A DNA stretch of 64,000 nt from Campylobacter_A concisus_Y (GTDB lineage: Bacteria > Campylobacterota > Campylobacteria > Campylobacterales > Campylobacteraceae). Made by a program: the position numbers and the translations under genes. Below, one piece after another: positions 35,699 to 44,825 of the stretch. Numbering within the stretch: the first letter of the stretch is position 1; each line of letters starts with the position of its first letter. The stretch is taken from positions 481,342 through 545,341 of the forward strand of contig NZ_CABPTY010000002.1 of NCBI RefSeq assembly GCF_902460415.1, given 5' to 3'. Below the pieces are notes generated by a model. The model did not search any database. It was given only the letters and a program-made list of their open reading frames with translations, and was not told the origin of the DNA.

Positions 35699-36952
35699 AT
35701 GATGCTAAGGCAAAAGCAAACTTTAGCGCCAAAGATCAAACTAAACCAAACACTGCGAAGCTGGCTTCCTATCCTTCAAAGCGGGCTTGATGAGCTAAAA
35801 GAGACGCTTGAGCCTTTTATAAAAGAAAACCCTTTTGCTACGATCGAACATAAAAATTTAGAAAAAAGCGAAAAAAAGCGAAATTTTTTCGAGCAGGTTA
35901 GTAGAAATTCTGTTAGTGAGAGCATCGAGGCTTTAAGCATCTATAAAGAAAGCCTCTATGAAAAGCTTTTTAGCCAGATCAATCCACCACTTTTCCCCAC
36001 GCAAAAATCCCAAGATATCGCATATAAGATCATCGAGTGTTTAGATGATGAGGGCTATTTTTCTTATGATGATGAAATTTTTGCTGATTTTTGCGAGAGC
36101 GAAGTGGAGCGGGTTAGGGCGAGATTTGCCTACCTTGAGCCATGTGGCGTTGGTGCAAAAGATGTGAAAGAGAGCTTTTTGTTTCAGCTAAGCGAAGCAG
36201 AGTCAAGTGATGAGATCATGGAGTGCGCGAAAAAGATCATCTTAAATTTTGAAAATATAGAAAAGTTTAGAAAGCTTAAATTTTACGAAGATGCGCTAAA
36301 GATCATAAAAAAATTTAAAAATCCACCAGCTATTGAGTATCTAGAAGAGACTAGTCAAAAGGTGCCTGACATTTTCGTGCTAAGCACAAGTAGTGGCATT
36401 AGCGTGCAGATAAATGACGATTACTATCCTGAAATTTCGATCGACACCGAAGGATTAGACGAAAAAGAGGCCTTTGTTAGCTCACGAATCAAAGAGGCTA
36501 GCGAGCTCATAGACGCCCTTGAAATGAGAAAATCAACGCTTTATAAAATAGGGCTCATGATAGTTGAGTATCAGTACGACTATTTTTTGGGCGGCGATAT
36601 AAAGCCTATGAAGCTAAAAGACCTAGCTGACGAGCTTGGGCGCAACCCATCAACCATCTCAAGAGCCATCGCAAACAAATATCTAAGCTGCTCAAGAGGC
36701 ACGGTCGCACTTAAAAATTTCTTTTCAACTGGTTTTGACGAGGAGACCTCAAACGCTGCGATAAAAGAATTTTTACTAGAGCTCATTAAAGGCGAAGATC
36801 ACAAAAAGCCACTTTCTGATCTAAAAATCCAAGAGCTTATACAAGCTAAATTTAACATCCAAATCGTTCGCCGAACTATCACAAAATACCGCAAAATTCT
36901 AAACATCGGCAGCTCAAGCCAGCGAAAAAGAGTCTATCAGATAAACGGCTAG
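35699..36952 (+). CDS. rpoN: RNA polymerase sigma-54 factor RpoN
   Basis: Sigma-54 controls the middle flagellar genes in Campylobacter. It has 417 residues. The N-terminal region I is Gln/Leu-rich (LRQKQTLAPKIKLNQTLRSWLPILQ), a core-binding region follows, then the helix-turn-helix (LKDLADELGRNPSTISRAIANKYLSCSRG) and the C-terminal RpoN box (VRRTITKYRK; ARRTVAKYRE in classical members). lptB-rpoN adjacency is widely conserved. The stop abuts a convergent gene's stop with no gap. Confidence 0.95.
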   Translation: MMLRQKQTLAPKIKLNQTLRSWLPILQSGLDELKETLEPFIKENPFATIEHKNLEKSEKKRNFFEQVSRNSVSESIEALSIYKESLYEKLFSQINPPLFPTQKSQDIAYKIIECLDDEGYFSYDDEIFADFCESEVERVRARFAYLEPCGVGAKDVKESFLFQLSEAESSDEIMECAKKIILNFENIEKFRKLKFYEDALKIIKKFKNPPAIEYLEETSQKVPDIFVLSTSSGISVQINDDYYPEISIDTEGLDEKEAFVSSRIKEASELIDALEMRKSTLYKIGLMIVEYQYDYFLGGDIKPMKLKDLADELGRNPSTISRAIANKYLSCSRGTVALKNFFSTGFDEETSNAAIKEFLLELIKGEDHKKPLSDLKIQELIQAKFNIQIVRRTITKYRKILNIGSSSQRKRVYQING

Positions 36953-37228
36953 CTACCACTCATTTACAGCAAAAAGTATGGCCTTACGCATCTGCGTAAA
37001 AAGCTCGTTGCTAAGCTCTTCGTACTCTTTGCCACGTTTTTTATATTGTACCATGCCCGATGCATCGTCGTTCCAAGAGCCCATACCACCAAAGACATCA
37101 GCCAAGCTTGCTATAGTTAAATTTTTCTTTGGCATAAGCGGCGCATCAAATATCTTAATGACTGATTTTGCGGTAGAGTTTAAAAAGCCAAGCAACAACA
37201 ATGGCACATATGCTAAACATTTCACCAT
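36953..37228 (-). CDS. Small exported hypothetical protein
   Basis: A 91-residue protein with a hydrophobic N-terminus (CLAYVPLLLLGFLNSTAKS) like a signal peptide, followed by FGGMGSWNDDASGM and a helical end (ELFTQMRKAILFAVNEW). No family recognised. It is converging on rpoN with touching stop codons. The composition and codon usage look like the surrounding genes, which supports it being real. Confidence 0.6.
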   Translation of the reverse strand: MVKCLAYVPLLLLGFLNSTAKSVIKIFDAPLMPKKNLTIASLADVFGGMGSWNDDASGMVQYKKRGKEYEELSNELFTQMRKAILFAVNEW

Positions 37229-37270
37229 TCATTTTTGCTCTCTTTAATAGCTCTCGTGGTAAGCCGTGCT

Positions 37271-38101
37271 CTAGCCAACCATCACAAAATTTTCTTGATT
37301 TTTAAAGTATGGTTTTAGACTCTCATAAGCAGATTGAATATTTTTAAATTTCTTTGCGTATTCTTCTTGTATGATAGGATTTTTGTTGGCGTGCCTATCT
37401 GGGTGATAGATATTTACGAGTGAAAGATAACTTTGTCTAATAGTTTCAAAGTCATCATCTTTTTTGCAACCCAAAATCCCAAAATTTTCCTCAAGTAAAT
37501 TTGCAAGCACAGAAAATCTACTTACAAATTTAGATGAACTTTTTATTTTTATGCCTTGTTTAAAGGCTTTGTAGTCTTTTTCATCATAGATAAAATTTAC
37601 GCTAAATTTTGGATAGCTTCTTTTGTAGAGCAGTTTGTTTAATGTGTTTATGTCGTTGTCGTTTGAGATGGTGATGTTTAAAAAATCATCATTTTTGCTA
37701 AAAGTAACATTGCTTTTTACTAGACTCTCGCTGATGTAGCTAGCAAAATCTCTGCAAAGTACATCTTTTAGTTCAAATTTGACTTCATTTTTTACAAAAT
37801 TTACGTTTAGGCTAATGACTGGAGTTAGGGTATTTTTTTGAACAAAGCCAAGTTTTATGGTTTTATAGTTTGCAAAACGAATATCGAGCTTATCATCGCT
37901 TTGCTTTTCATAAAGTTTTTTTATAAATTTTAAAAAGCACTTGCGTTGTGGGATTTCGCTCTCTTCATAAAACGAAATAACCTTATTTTTATTAGATAAA
38001 ATTTTTGTAAAATTTCTGCTTATCATATCTCTAAGCTCACGAAACAAAGTGTCATTATCAGTTAAAATACTTAGAGATTCTAATGTTTGCGTAACTTTCA
38101 T
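37271..38101 (-). CDS. J-domain protein with unique N-terminal region
   Basis: A 276-residue protein whose last 75 residues are a DnaJ domain placed at the C-terminus (FGILGCKKDDDFETIRQSYLSL, VNIYHPDRH with the HPD motif, KKFKNIQSAYESLKPYF). The first 200 residues are of unknown fold. J domains stimulate DnaK-type ATPases. The partner and client are unknown. It stands alone between two small minus-strand genes. Confidence 0.8.
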   Translation of the reverse strand: MKVTQTLESLSILTDNDTLFRELRDMISRNFTKILSNKNKVISFYEESEIPQRKCFLKFIKKLYEKQSDDKLDIRFANYKTIKLGFVQKNTLTPVISLNVNFVKNEVKFELKDVLCRDFASYISESLVKSNVTFSKNDDFLNITISNDNDINTLNKLLYKRSYPKFSVNFIYDEKDYKAFKQGIKIKSSSKFVSRFSVLANLLEENFGILGCKKDDDFETIRQSYLSLVNIYHPDRHANKNPIIQEEYAKKFKNIQSAYESLKPYFKNQENFVMVG

Positions 38102-38151
38102 TGCCTACTCCACATAAAATATTACATGTTTTAGCAATAAGCATTCCAAAT

Positions 38152-38337
38152 TTATATTTTTCTTATATCTTGGCCTTTAATGTACTCTGCAAATTCATTT
38201 TTTAGTTTATTCTCTTTATACAAGATCGCCTCTTCTTTTGTATGAGAAACGGCTTCTTTTTGAGTTTTTTTGATCTCACCTTGCTCTTTAGTAAGTTCTT
38301 TTTTTATCTCTTTTAAACTATCGAAAAAATCATTCAT
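38152..38337 (-). CDS. Small charged hypothetical protein
   Basis: A 61-residue, Lys/Glu-rich, largely helical protein (FFDSLKEIKKELTKEQGEIKK) with no signal peptide. The start is preceded by AAGGAG (AAAAGGAGTAAAAATG), a strong ribosome site, which argues that it is real. Function not recognised. Confidence 0.6.
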   Translation of the reverse strand: MNDFFDSLKEIKKELTKEQGEIKKTQKEAVSHTKEEAILYKENKLKNEFAEYIKGQDIRKI

Positions 38338-38448
38338 TTTTACTCCTTTTTGTTTTTATCGGATTTTACTAAAACAGTTATAAAATTAAAATGAATACAA
38401 TTTTTCTTTAAGGAAAGTTTGGCTAATATCTCAACTTAACTTTCTTGT

Positions 38449-38525
38449 GCGCTCGTAGCTCAGCTGGATAGAGCATTTGATTGCGGTTCAAAAGGTCAGA
38501 GATTCGAATTCTCTCGGGCGCACCA
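38449..38525 (+). tRNA. tRNA-Arg (GCG)
   Basis: A 77-base cloverleaf: acceptor GCGCTCG pairs with CGGGCGC (one G-T), D-arm AGCTCAGCTGGATAGAGC, anticodon stem TTTGA/TCAAA with loop TTGCGGT (anticodon GCG), T-arm AGAGATTCGAATTCTCT, encoded CCA at the end. A GCG rather than ACG anticodon would read CGC/CGU without A34 editing. Confidence 0.96.
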
Positions 38526-38596
38526 TCTTTTTGATTCTTAATGACAAACTTCATAATTTTTATAGTAAAATAAGCAAAAAAATTAAAAGAGAAAAA

Positions 38597-39331
38597 ATGG
38601 ATTTTCAAAATATTCAAAAACAAATTTTGGTACTAAAAGAAAGTTTGACAGCATTAGAACAAAATAGTGAGCACGAGATCGGCTTGGCAGTTGGGGTTGT
38701 TGAGTTTAATAAAAATGCTGATGAACTTAAAAAAAAGCTTGCAAATTTAAAAGGTGAAAGCGATTTCTTTAAAAGTGTCTTCAATACAGAGGACTATTAT
38801 GAAAACATTAGTACTTATTTGGAGCAGATAAAGAGAAGCTTAAATTATAAAATTGAAAAAAATGGTGTGAGCTTTAAGGCAAATGAAAATTTGCAAGAAA
38901 GCTATGTTGCCATTTTAAATATAATAGAAATTTTGGTAGCAGAGTATCAAATACAAAACAAAAATAAAGCAAAAAATCTCTTTTCTAGGACAACAGACAC
39001 TACTCAAATAAAATCAATACTTGCGGAGCTAAATACTCTACAAGAGCGCATACATAATGTTTTGCATATTCATTCTAGGATAGTTTCAAATGTTATTTTG
39101 CAAAATTTTAAGATAATTTATACGTTCTTTTATAATTGTATTAAGGCTGCGAAGCAACGCAAAGATGAACTTTTACTGGTAGAGATCGCGGGTATAACTG
39201 ATAAGATAATAACTATGATAAAACCGGTCTTTAGTGCAAAAATTTTAAATACAAATGAGCTTATTTATCACTACTTAATTTTTGAGCTAAAAGAACTAAA
39301 AGCTTGTGCGATAGGCGAGGAGCTAGTTTAA
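38597..39331 (+). CDS. Hypothetical helical cytosolic protein
   Basis: A 244-residue protein from the ATG at 38597, preceded by AAAGAGA. The open frame extends upstream into tRNA-Arg, which cannot be coding. It is almost all helical, with coiled-coil stretches (KNADELKKKLANLKGESDFFK) and no signal or membrane helix. No family recognised. It converges on murG, overlapping its end by nine bases. Confidence 0.65.
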   Translation: MDFQNIQKQILVLKESLTALEQNSEHEIGLAVGVVEFNKNADELKKKLANLKGESDFFKSVFNTEDYYENISTYLEQIKRSLNYKIEKNGVSFKANENLQESYVAILNIIEILVAEYQIQNKNKAKNLFSRTTDTTQIKSILAELNTLQERIHNVLHIHSRIVSNVILQNFKIIYTFFYNCIKAAKQRKDELLLVEIAGITDKIITMIKPVFSAKILNTNELIYHYLIFELKELKACAIGEELV

Positions 39332-40345
39332 AATTTTATCAATTATCTCTTTTGCTCCATTTGGCAAAAGGATCTCTTTTAGAGCTTTACTGCTTTTGTT
39401 TAGATCAAAATTTTCTATCATTCTTATAACTTCGTCTTTGTCTAAAATTTCTCCATTTTGCAAGCAAATTTCAGCAATGCCCTTATCTTTTAAAAATTTA
39501 GCGTTATAAAACTGGTGATTACCAGCGGCATAAGGAAATGGCACAAAGATAGATGGCAAAGCATTTGCGCAAAGCTCCCAAAGAGAGCTAGCTCCTGCTC
39601 TTGATATGGCAAGGTCGGCCTTGCTCATCTTATTTTCTATCTCTTTACTAAATTCAAAAATTTCTAAATTCGTTTCATTAAAGCCAAGTTCATCATATCT
39701 TTTTTTAAGTTCATCAAAGCCGTTTTTACCACATTGATGAATTATATTTATGCCTTTTTCTTTAAGATATGGAGCTAAATTTATAGCTAGTTCATTTATC
39801 GCTTTTGCGCCTTGCGAGCCGCCCAAAAACAAAATAGTCTTTAGCTCCTCTCTCATTCTTGCACTATCGAAAAATTTCTTTGCCACAGGGTAAGGGTAGG
39901 GCGAAGCTTCATCATAAGAGCTAAAAAAGTCTTTCGCATAAGGCTTTAAAATTTTATTTAATTTACCCATTACAGCATTTTGTTCGTGGATAAAAAGTGG
40001 CACTTTTGAGATGATTGCCGCAATGGCCGCTGGAGCTGCTGAATAGCCACCAACGCTAATGACTGCCTTAACGTCATTTTGCTTAAAAATTTTTCTACAT
40101 TTTAAGGCAAGATTTACGATATTTGTTAGTGATTTTAGCTTAGCAAAGCCTCTTTTATTTACTACGCCACTACTTGGTAAGAAAAATTTTTGTAAAAAAT
40201 TCTCGTCATTTTCAAACCAAAATTTATCTTGACCACTAGTTGAGCCAATAAAAATGGGCTTAATATCTCGTCTATTTAGCTCCTCGCAAAAGCTTCTTGC
40301 GATCGCTAAATGTCCACCAGTGCCTCCACCGCAAATAACAATCAT
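39323..40345 (-). CDS. murG: Lipid II synthase MurG
   Basis: MurG transfers GlcNAc to lipid I at the inner face of the membrane. It has 340 residues. The N-terminal GGGTGGHLAIARSF loop, SVGGYSAAPAAIAA, HEQNAVMGKLNK, LGGSQGAKAINELA and ISRAGASSLWELC are characteristic. The start overlaps the ftsW stop by four bases, so lipid II synthase and the septal polymerase are made together. Confidence 0.96.
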   Translation of the reverse strand: MIVICGGGTGGHLAIARSFCEELNRRDIKPIFIGSTSGQDKFWFENDENFLQKFFLPSSGVVNKRGFAKLKSLTNIVNLALKCRKIFKQNDVKAVISVGGYSAAPAAIAAIISKVPLFIHEQNAVMGKLNKILKPYAKDFFSSYDEASPYPYPVAKKFFDSARMREELKTILFLGGSQGAKAINELAINLAPYLKEKGINIIHQCGKNGFDELKKRYDELGFNETNLEIFEFSKEIENKMSKADLAISRAGASSLWELCANALPSIFVPFPYAAGNHQFYNAKFLKDKGIAEICLQNGEILDKDEVIRMIENFDLNKSSKALKEILLPNGAKEIIDKILN

Positions 40346-41502
40346 AATTTTGCCCTTTTACTAACCATCAAAACCATACCGATACCAATACAAATCGCAA
40401 GCACAGAGCTACCGCCGTAACTAAGAAATGGCACAGCAATACCCTTGATAGGCGTGATCGATGTGATGCCATAGCTATTCATTAAAAATGAAAACGATAA
40501 GATAAGTCCTACACCAAGCGTAAATAAATGATAGACCTTATTTTCGCTTCTAGCTGAAATTCTAAAAATTCTATAAAGTAGCGTTATAAATATAGCTACG
40601 ATACACAAAATACCAAATACACCGACCTCTTCAGCGATACCAGCTAGTACAAAGTCAGTATGAACCTCACTTAAAAAGCCAAGTTTAAAGATACCAGCGC
40701 CAAGCCCTTCGCCGAAAAATTCGCCATGCTTTATAGCGTTTAACGAGTGAGAAATTTGATATGGCTCTGGCGCATCAGCCACTCTTAATACATCTGCAAC
40801 GCTATCAGGCAAGAAAGAAAGCACCATATTTTGTATCGTGCCCCACCATGACTTTATACGTAAAATTCTATGCTCAGAGCTGATTATCGCTACTGTCATA
40901 ACAAAAGCAGCTCCTAAGATACCGATGCTAAAAAGTCTCGCACTTGCTCCTGCAAAAAGTGCCATCGTCACAAATGTAAGCGCCAGTACGACCACTTGAC
41001 CAAGGTCATTTTGCATAACAGCGATAAGAAAGATAGCAACACCAAAAAGAATAATATAAGGCATAAGTATCTTAACCTCATCTAGCAAGGTCCTTTTGCC
41101 TTCACTAAATTTTCTAGTAAAACTCCAAGCCAAGAAGTAGACAAAACCGATTTTAAAAAACTCAACTGGAGCTAGTGAAAAACCAGGTAGCCTGATCCAA
41201 CGCCTAGCACCACCAGCATCAGTCACCATAGAAGCTGGCAATGCATGCATTAGCCCCATGGCGATACCGCAAGATATAAGAAGGCCAAACCCTATCCAAA
41301 CAAGCGTTTTTTCAGGATTAAGCCTAGAGAGCCACCACATAATGAAAATTCCGATACAACCAACAATAAACTGGCGGATGAAAAAGTGAAATTCGTCATA
41401 ATTAAAAAATAAAACCGTAAAAACTGGCAAAGATAGTGAAAAAATAATGCTTATAGCGATCAAAGTCGAACAAAGATAGAAAATGATCTTATCAACTGCC
41501 AA
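40342..41502 (-). CDS. ftsW: Septal peptidoglycan polymerase FtsW (SEDS family)
   Basis: A 386-residue multi-pass SEDS protein. Family motifs are GGARRWIRLPGFSLAPVEFFKI, MQNDLGQVVVLALTFVTMALFAGA, EVHTDFVLAGIAEEVG and the C-terminal PIKGIAVPFLSYGGSSVLA. The start is TTG at 41502, supported by GGAG seven bases upstream. Adjacent murG favours FtsW over RodA. A TATACT on the minus strand (41537-41532) is a likely -10. Confidence 0.9.
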   Translation of the reverse strand: MAVDKIIFYLCSTLIAISIIFSLSLPVFTVLFFNYDEFHFFIRQFIVGCIGIFIMWWLSRLNPEKTLVWIGFGLLISCGIAMGLMHALPASMVTDAGGARRWIRLPGFSLAPVEFFKIGFVYFLAWSFTRKFSEGKRTLLDEVKILMPYIILFGVAIFLIAVMQNDLGQVVVLALTFVTMALFAGASARLFSIGILGAAFVMTVAIISSEHRILRIKSWWGTIQNMVLSFLPDSVADVLRVADAPEPYQISHSLNAIKHGEFFGEGLGAGIFKLGFLSEVHTDFVLAGIAEEVGVFGILCIVAIFITLLYRIFRISARSENKVYHLFTLGVGLILSFSFLMNSYGITSITPIKGIAVPFLSYGGSSVLAICIGIGMVLMVSKRAKL

Positions 41503-41568
41503 AATTTAACTCCAAGTTTAAAAAGTGCCAAAGTATAATAAAAAACGGCTTACAAAGATATTATTTGC

Positions 41569-41574
41569 TATAAT
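41569..41574 (+). promoter_or_regulatory. Candidate -10 element for murI
   Basis: TATAAT preceded by TTGC, 20 bases before the murI ATG, in the 92-base divergent interval with ftsW. No good -35 is seen, as is usual in Campylobacter. Confidence 0.55.
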
Positions 41575-41594
41575 TGCAGGCTTTAAGGAAGGGC

Positions 41595-42383
41595 ATGAAA
41601 ATAGGTATATTTGACTCAGGACTTGGCGGACTTAGCGTCTTAAACGAAGCTTTAAGCAAGCTTAGCGAGCATGAATTTTTATATTACGCAGACGTTAAAA
41701 ATGTTCCATACGGACAAAAGAGTAGGGATGAGATCTTAAAATTTAGCTTTGATGCGGTGAAATTTCTCATAGAAAATGGTGCAAACGCCGTTGTAGTGGC
41801 TTGCAACACGGCAACAAGCGTAGCGATAAAAGAGCTTAGAGCAAATTTAAATGTACCTATAATCGGCATGGAGCCAGCCGTAAAAAAGGCTCATGACTTA
41901 AGCTGTGATGACATCCTAAAAACGCTTGTCATAGCCACTCCAGTCACCGTAAATGGTGCAAAACTAAAAGAGCTGATCACAAATTTACACGCAAAAGATA
42001 AAACTGAGCTACTTGCTCTACCACGCCTTGTAAATTTTGCTGAAAATGGGGAATTTGATACCAAAAACGTAAAATCATATCTAAAAGAAGAGTTAGCTAA
42101 ATTTGATCTAAGCAAATTTGGCTTTTTGGTGCTTGGCTGCACGCACTTTAACTATTTTAAAGATAGCCTAAGAGAAATTTTGCCGTCAAATATAAGCATA
42201 ATTGATGGCAATGAAGGGACAATAAATCGCCTTATAAGTGAGATTGGACTAAAAATTTCTACTTTAGATCAAGCCCCAAAAGTTAGATTTTTCTATTCTG
42301 GTGATGAAGTATTCAGTAAATTTGAGCTAGATAAAATTTCAAGAAATTTAGCTAGATTAGAGAAGATGAGGGCGATTTGCTAG
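41595..42383 (+). CDS. murI: Glutamate racemase
   Basis: MurI makes D-glutamate for peptidoglycan. It has 262 residues from the ATG at 41595, preceded by AAGGAAGG; a frame extending 21 bases upstream has no ribosome site. GIFDSGLGGLSVL, the first catalytic cysteine in VVVACNTATS and the second in VLGCTHFNYF are present. Confidence 0.95.
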   Translation: MKIGIFDSGLGGLSVLNEALSKLSEHEFLYYADVKNVPYGQKSRDEILKFSFDAVKFLIENGANAVVVACNTATSVAIKELRANLNVPIIGMEPAVKKAHDLSCDDILKTLVIATPVTVNGAKLKELITNLHAKDKTELLALPRLVNFAENGEFDTKNVKSYLKEELAKFDLSKFGFLVLGCTHFNYFKDSLREILPSNISIIDGNEGTINRLISEIGLKISTLDQAPKVRFFYSGDEVFSKFELDKISRNLARLEKMRAIC

Positions 42384-42455
42384 GTTAAATCTAACTAAAT
42401 ACCACAAATAAAAATTTTATAAAATACACTAAATTTTACATATTTTTATATGTAT

Positions 42456-43046
42456 TTAGGCTTTTCTTTGCCTTATTATATAAACCACACTTATTACTGC
42501 AACAACAGCCAAAAGAGCGATCGTGATTATTAAAAGTGTTTGTTTGCTAGGATTTGAACCTAGAAAATAGCCAACTCCAAGCAAAACAGCACACCAAATC
42601 CCAGCTCCAAGTGTGGTAAATAGACAAAATCTAAATATATTCATCTTAGCAAGTCCAGCTGGTAGGCTGATGTATTGGCGAATGCCAGGAATCAGACGTG
42701 AGTTAAATGTAGAAATTTCGCCGTGTTTATTGAAAAATGCTTCAAATTTATCCATTTTTTCGTGAGTGATTCCCACAAATTTGCCGTATTTTAAAACGAT
42801 CTCGCGACCAAAAAAGTAGCAAAGATAATAGTTAAAAATAGCGCCAAGCAGGCTTCCAAGCGTGCCTATAAGAAAGGCCAAAATTAAACTCATTTCACCT
42901 TTATGCGCCAAATAGCCAGCCGGTATCATTGCGACCTCGCTTGGAAATGGAAAAAACGAGCTTTCTAAAAACATCATCACAAATATGCCAGCATAACCCC
43001 AGCTACTTACGCTCGCAACTATAAAATCAATAACATCATGCAGCAT
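42456..43046 (-). CDS. DedA-family membrane protein
   Basis: A 196-residue inner-membrane protein of the DedA/VTT (SNARE-associated) family, members of which flip or recycle lipid carriers. SSFFPFPSEVAMIPAGYLA, GTLGSLLGAIFNYYLCYFFGR and the conserved FNSRLIPGIRQYISLPAGLAKM are clear, with four to five hydrophobic segments. The substrate is not known. Its start is about 140 bases from the metQ2 end. Confidence 0.85.
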   Translation of the reverse strand: MLHDVIDFIVASVSSWGYAGIFVMMFLESSFFPFPSEVAMIPAGYLAHKGEMSLILAFLIGTLGSLLGAIFNYYLCYFFGREIVLKYGKFVGITHEKMDKFEAFFNKHGEISTFNSRLIPGIRQYISLPAGLAKMNIFRFCLFTTLGAGIWCAVLLGVGYFLGSNPSKQTLLIITIALLAVVAVISVVYIIRQRKA

Positions 43047-43163
43047 TTAAATTCCTGAAAAATTTTAAAGTGAGCCATTTTAGCAAAGCATAGCTTAAGC
43101 TTTTTGACAAAAATAAAGAGAGTTTATAGCTTATTAAAACAAGATGAAAGTAGAAACAAAATA

Positions 43164-43178
43164 GGGCGAAAGCTCGCC
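43164..43178 (-). terminator. Possible terminator after the second metQ
   Basis: On the minus strand the stem GGCGA, loop GCTT and stem TCGCC lies seven bases after the metQ2 stop and is followed by a T-rich CCTATTTTGTTT. The stem is short (5 bp) so strength is uncertain. Confidence 0.45.
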
Positions 43179-43184
43179 ACATTT

Positions 43185-43964
43185 TTAAAATGCAGGTATA
43201 ACTTCGCCTTTATAGTGAGTGATGATGAAATTTTTAGTATCAGGGCTAAGCACCGCATCAATCAAAGCTTTGATCTTAGGGTTATTTTCGTTGCCAGCCT
43301 TTGTGACGATGATGTTAGCATAAGGGCTGTTTGCGTCTTCAAGCAAAAGCGCGTCTTTTGCCACGCTCATGCCAAGATCAAGGACGAAATTTGTACTAAT
43401 GGCAGCAATATCGACATCATCAAGCGTTCTTGGTATCTGAGCACCCTCAAGCTCTACAAATTGTAAATTTTTAGAATTTTTAGTTATATCATTTATGGTT
43501 GCAACTTTTACGTTTTTATCGATCTCAATAAGACCAGCCTTTTCTAAAATTCTAAGCGCTCTATTGCCATTTGATGGATCATAAGCGATCGCCACTTTTG
43601 CGCCATCTTTTAGATCTTTTATATTTTTTATCTTTTTAGAGTAAAAGCCAAGTGGCTCGACATGAACATTTGCAACGCTTACAAGATGCAAGCCTCTAGC
43701 CTTGTTTTGCTCCTCAAGATATGGTAAATGCTGAAAGAAATTTGCGTCCAAACTGCCATCTTCTGTGGCGACATTTGGGATAGAGTAGTCTGAAATTTCA
43801 GAGATAACAAGGTCGTAGCCTTTATCTTTTAGCTTTGGCTTTACAAATTCTAAAATTTCAGCGTGTGGTACTGGCGAAACGCCAACAACTATGGTATGGT
43901 CCTTGTCGGCTGCGTGAAGGCTTAGAGCAACTAAAGATGCGGTTAAAAGTTTGATAAATTTCAT
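43185..43964 (-). CDS. metQ: MetQ-family substrate-binding protein, second copy
   Basis: A 259-residue NlpA/MetQ-family binding protein for D/L-methionine or a related compound. The signal peptide is MKFIKLLTASLVALSLHAAD and has no lipobox cysteine, so it is likely a soluble periplasmic protein, unlike most MetQ. VVGVSPVPHAEIL, DANFFQHLPYL and IPRTLDDVDIAAI match the first copy. I use the ATG at 43964, after AAAAAAGGAAAAAC. A frame extending upstream crosses the hairpin and is not likely. Ligand may differ from that of copy 1. Confidence 0.88.
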   Translation of the reverse strand: MKFIKLLTASLVALSLHAADKDHTIVVGVSPVPHAEILEFVKPKLKDKGYDLVISEISDYSIPNVATEDGSLDANFFQHLPYLEEQNKARGLHLVSVANVHVEPLGFYSKKIKNIKDLKDGAKVAIAYDPSNGNRALRILEKAGLIEIDKNVKVATINDITKNSKNLQFVELEGAQIPRTLDDVDIAAISTNFVLDLGMSVAKDALLLEDANSPYANIIVTKAGNENNPKIKALIDAVLSPDTKNFIITHYKGEVIPAF

Positions 43965-43987
43965 TGTTTTTCCTTTTTTATTTGGTT

Positions 43988-44026
43988 TAAGCGACGCTAA
44001 AAAGGTAAAAGCTTCCACGTCGCTTA
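43988..44026 (-). repeat. Inverted repeat between the two metQ genes
   Basis: Perfect 9-bp arms TAAGCGACG (43988-43996) and CGTCGCTTA (44018-44026), 21-base loop. It occupies most of the 75-base interval between metQ1 and metQ2. No T-run follows on the minus strand, so it is more likely a stability or processing element than a terminator. Confidence 0.65.
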
Positions 44027-44039
44027 TTTAAAATTTTAA

Positions 44040-44822
44040 TTAAAATGCTGGAAGAATCGCGCCGTTGTATTTGATCTCGATAAATTTTTTAACTTCTGAT
44101 GAGTTTATTGCTTTATCAAGAGCCTTTATTTTAGGGCTATTTTCATTACCAGACTTTACTACAACGTAGTTTACATACGGGCTATTTTTGCTTTCAAGCA
44201 CAAGTGCGTCTTTTACCGGATTAAGATTAGCATTTAGAGCGTAGTTTGTGTTGATAACTGCGATAGTAACGTCATCAAGTGTTCTTGGTACTTGAGCAGT
44301 CTCTATCTCTTCAAATTTAAGCTTTTTAGGGTTATCAACTATATCAAGCGGAGTTTTTAGTGGATTATCGTTTAGCTTAATAAGTCCAGCATTTGCAAGA
44401 ATATCTAAAGCACGGCTTTCATTTGTCGGATCATTTGGGATAGATACGGTCGAACCATCTTTTAGATCTTTGATATCTTTTATCTTTTTAGAATAAACTC
44501 CCATTGGCTCGAGGTGCACGCCAACTGTTTTTACAAGGTGAGTGCCTTTGTTTTTGTTAAATTCGTCCAAATATGGAAGGTGTTGAAAGAAATTTGCATC
44601 TAAATCGCCATCTTCTGTTGCAAGATTTGGCGTAGTGTAGTCGTTAAATTCTTTAATTTCAAGCGTATAGCCATCTTTTGCCAAAATAGGTTTTACAACC
44701 TCTAAAATTTCAGCATGTGGGATAGGTGTAGCACCAACGATTATTGTTTTTGATTTATCAGCTGCATTTGCACTTACACTAAGACCAAGAGCAACTAAAG
44801 AAGTAAGAAGTAGTTTTTTCAT
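44040..44822 (-). CDS. metQ: MetQ-family methionine-binding protein, first copy
   Basis: A 260-residue binding protein for the MetNI ABC importer. The signal peptide is MKKLLLTSLVALGLSVSANA, again without a lipobox. VGATPIPHAEILEVVKPIL, DANFFQHLPYLDEFNK, PNDPTNESRALDIL and QVPRTLDDVTIAVINTNYAL are the family pattern. The ribosome site AAAAGGAT eight bases upstream lies within a perfect hairpin, and a short ORF and further hairpins come before that. It is on the same strand as valS-metN-metI, 257 bases after metI. Confidence 0.93.
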   Translation of the reverse strand: MKKLLLTSLVALGLSVSANAADKSKTIIVGATPIPHAEILEVVKPILAKDGYTLEIKEFNDYTTPNLATEDGDLDANFFQHLPYLDEFNKNKGTHLVKTVGVHLEPMGVYSKKIKDIKDLKDGSTVSIPNDPTNESRALDILANAGLIKLNDNPLKTPLDIVDNPKKLKFEEIETAQVPRTLDDVTIAVINTNYALNANLNPVKDALVLESKNSPYVNYVVVKSGNENSPKIKALDKAINSSEVKKFIEIKYNGAILPAF

Positions 44823-44825
44823 TTA

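Noticed and set aside
38477..38596. Upstream extension of the 244-residue hypothetical protein
   Set aside because: It reads through tRNA-Arg; the ATG at 38597 has a ribosome site.
38423..38623. Minus-strand frame of 66 codons
   Set aside because: It is the reverse of tRNA-Arg and the start of the next gene; no coding signs.
43104..43466. Plus-strand frame of 120 codons across the metQ2 end
   Set aside because: Mostly antisense to metQ2, with the typical shadow composition.
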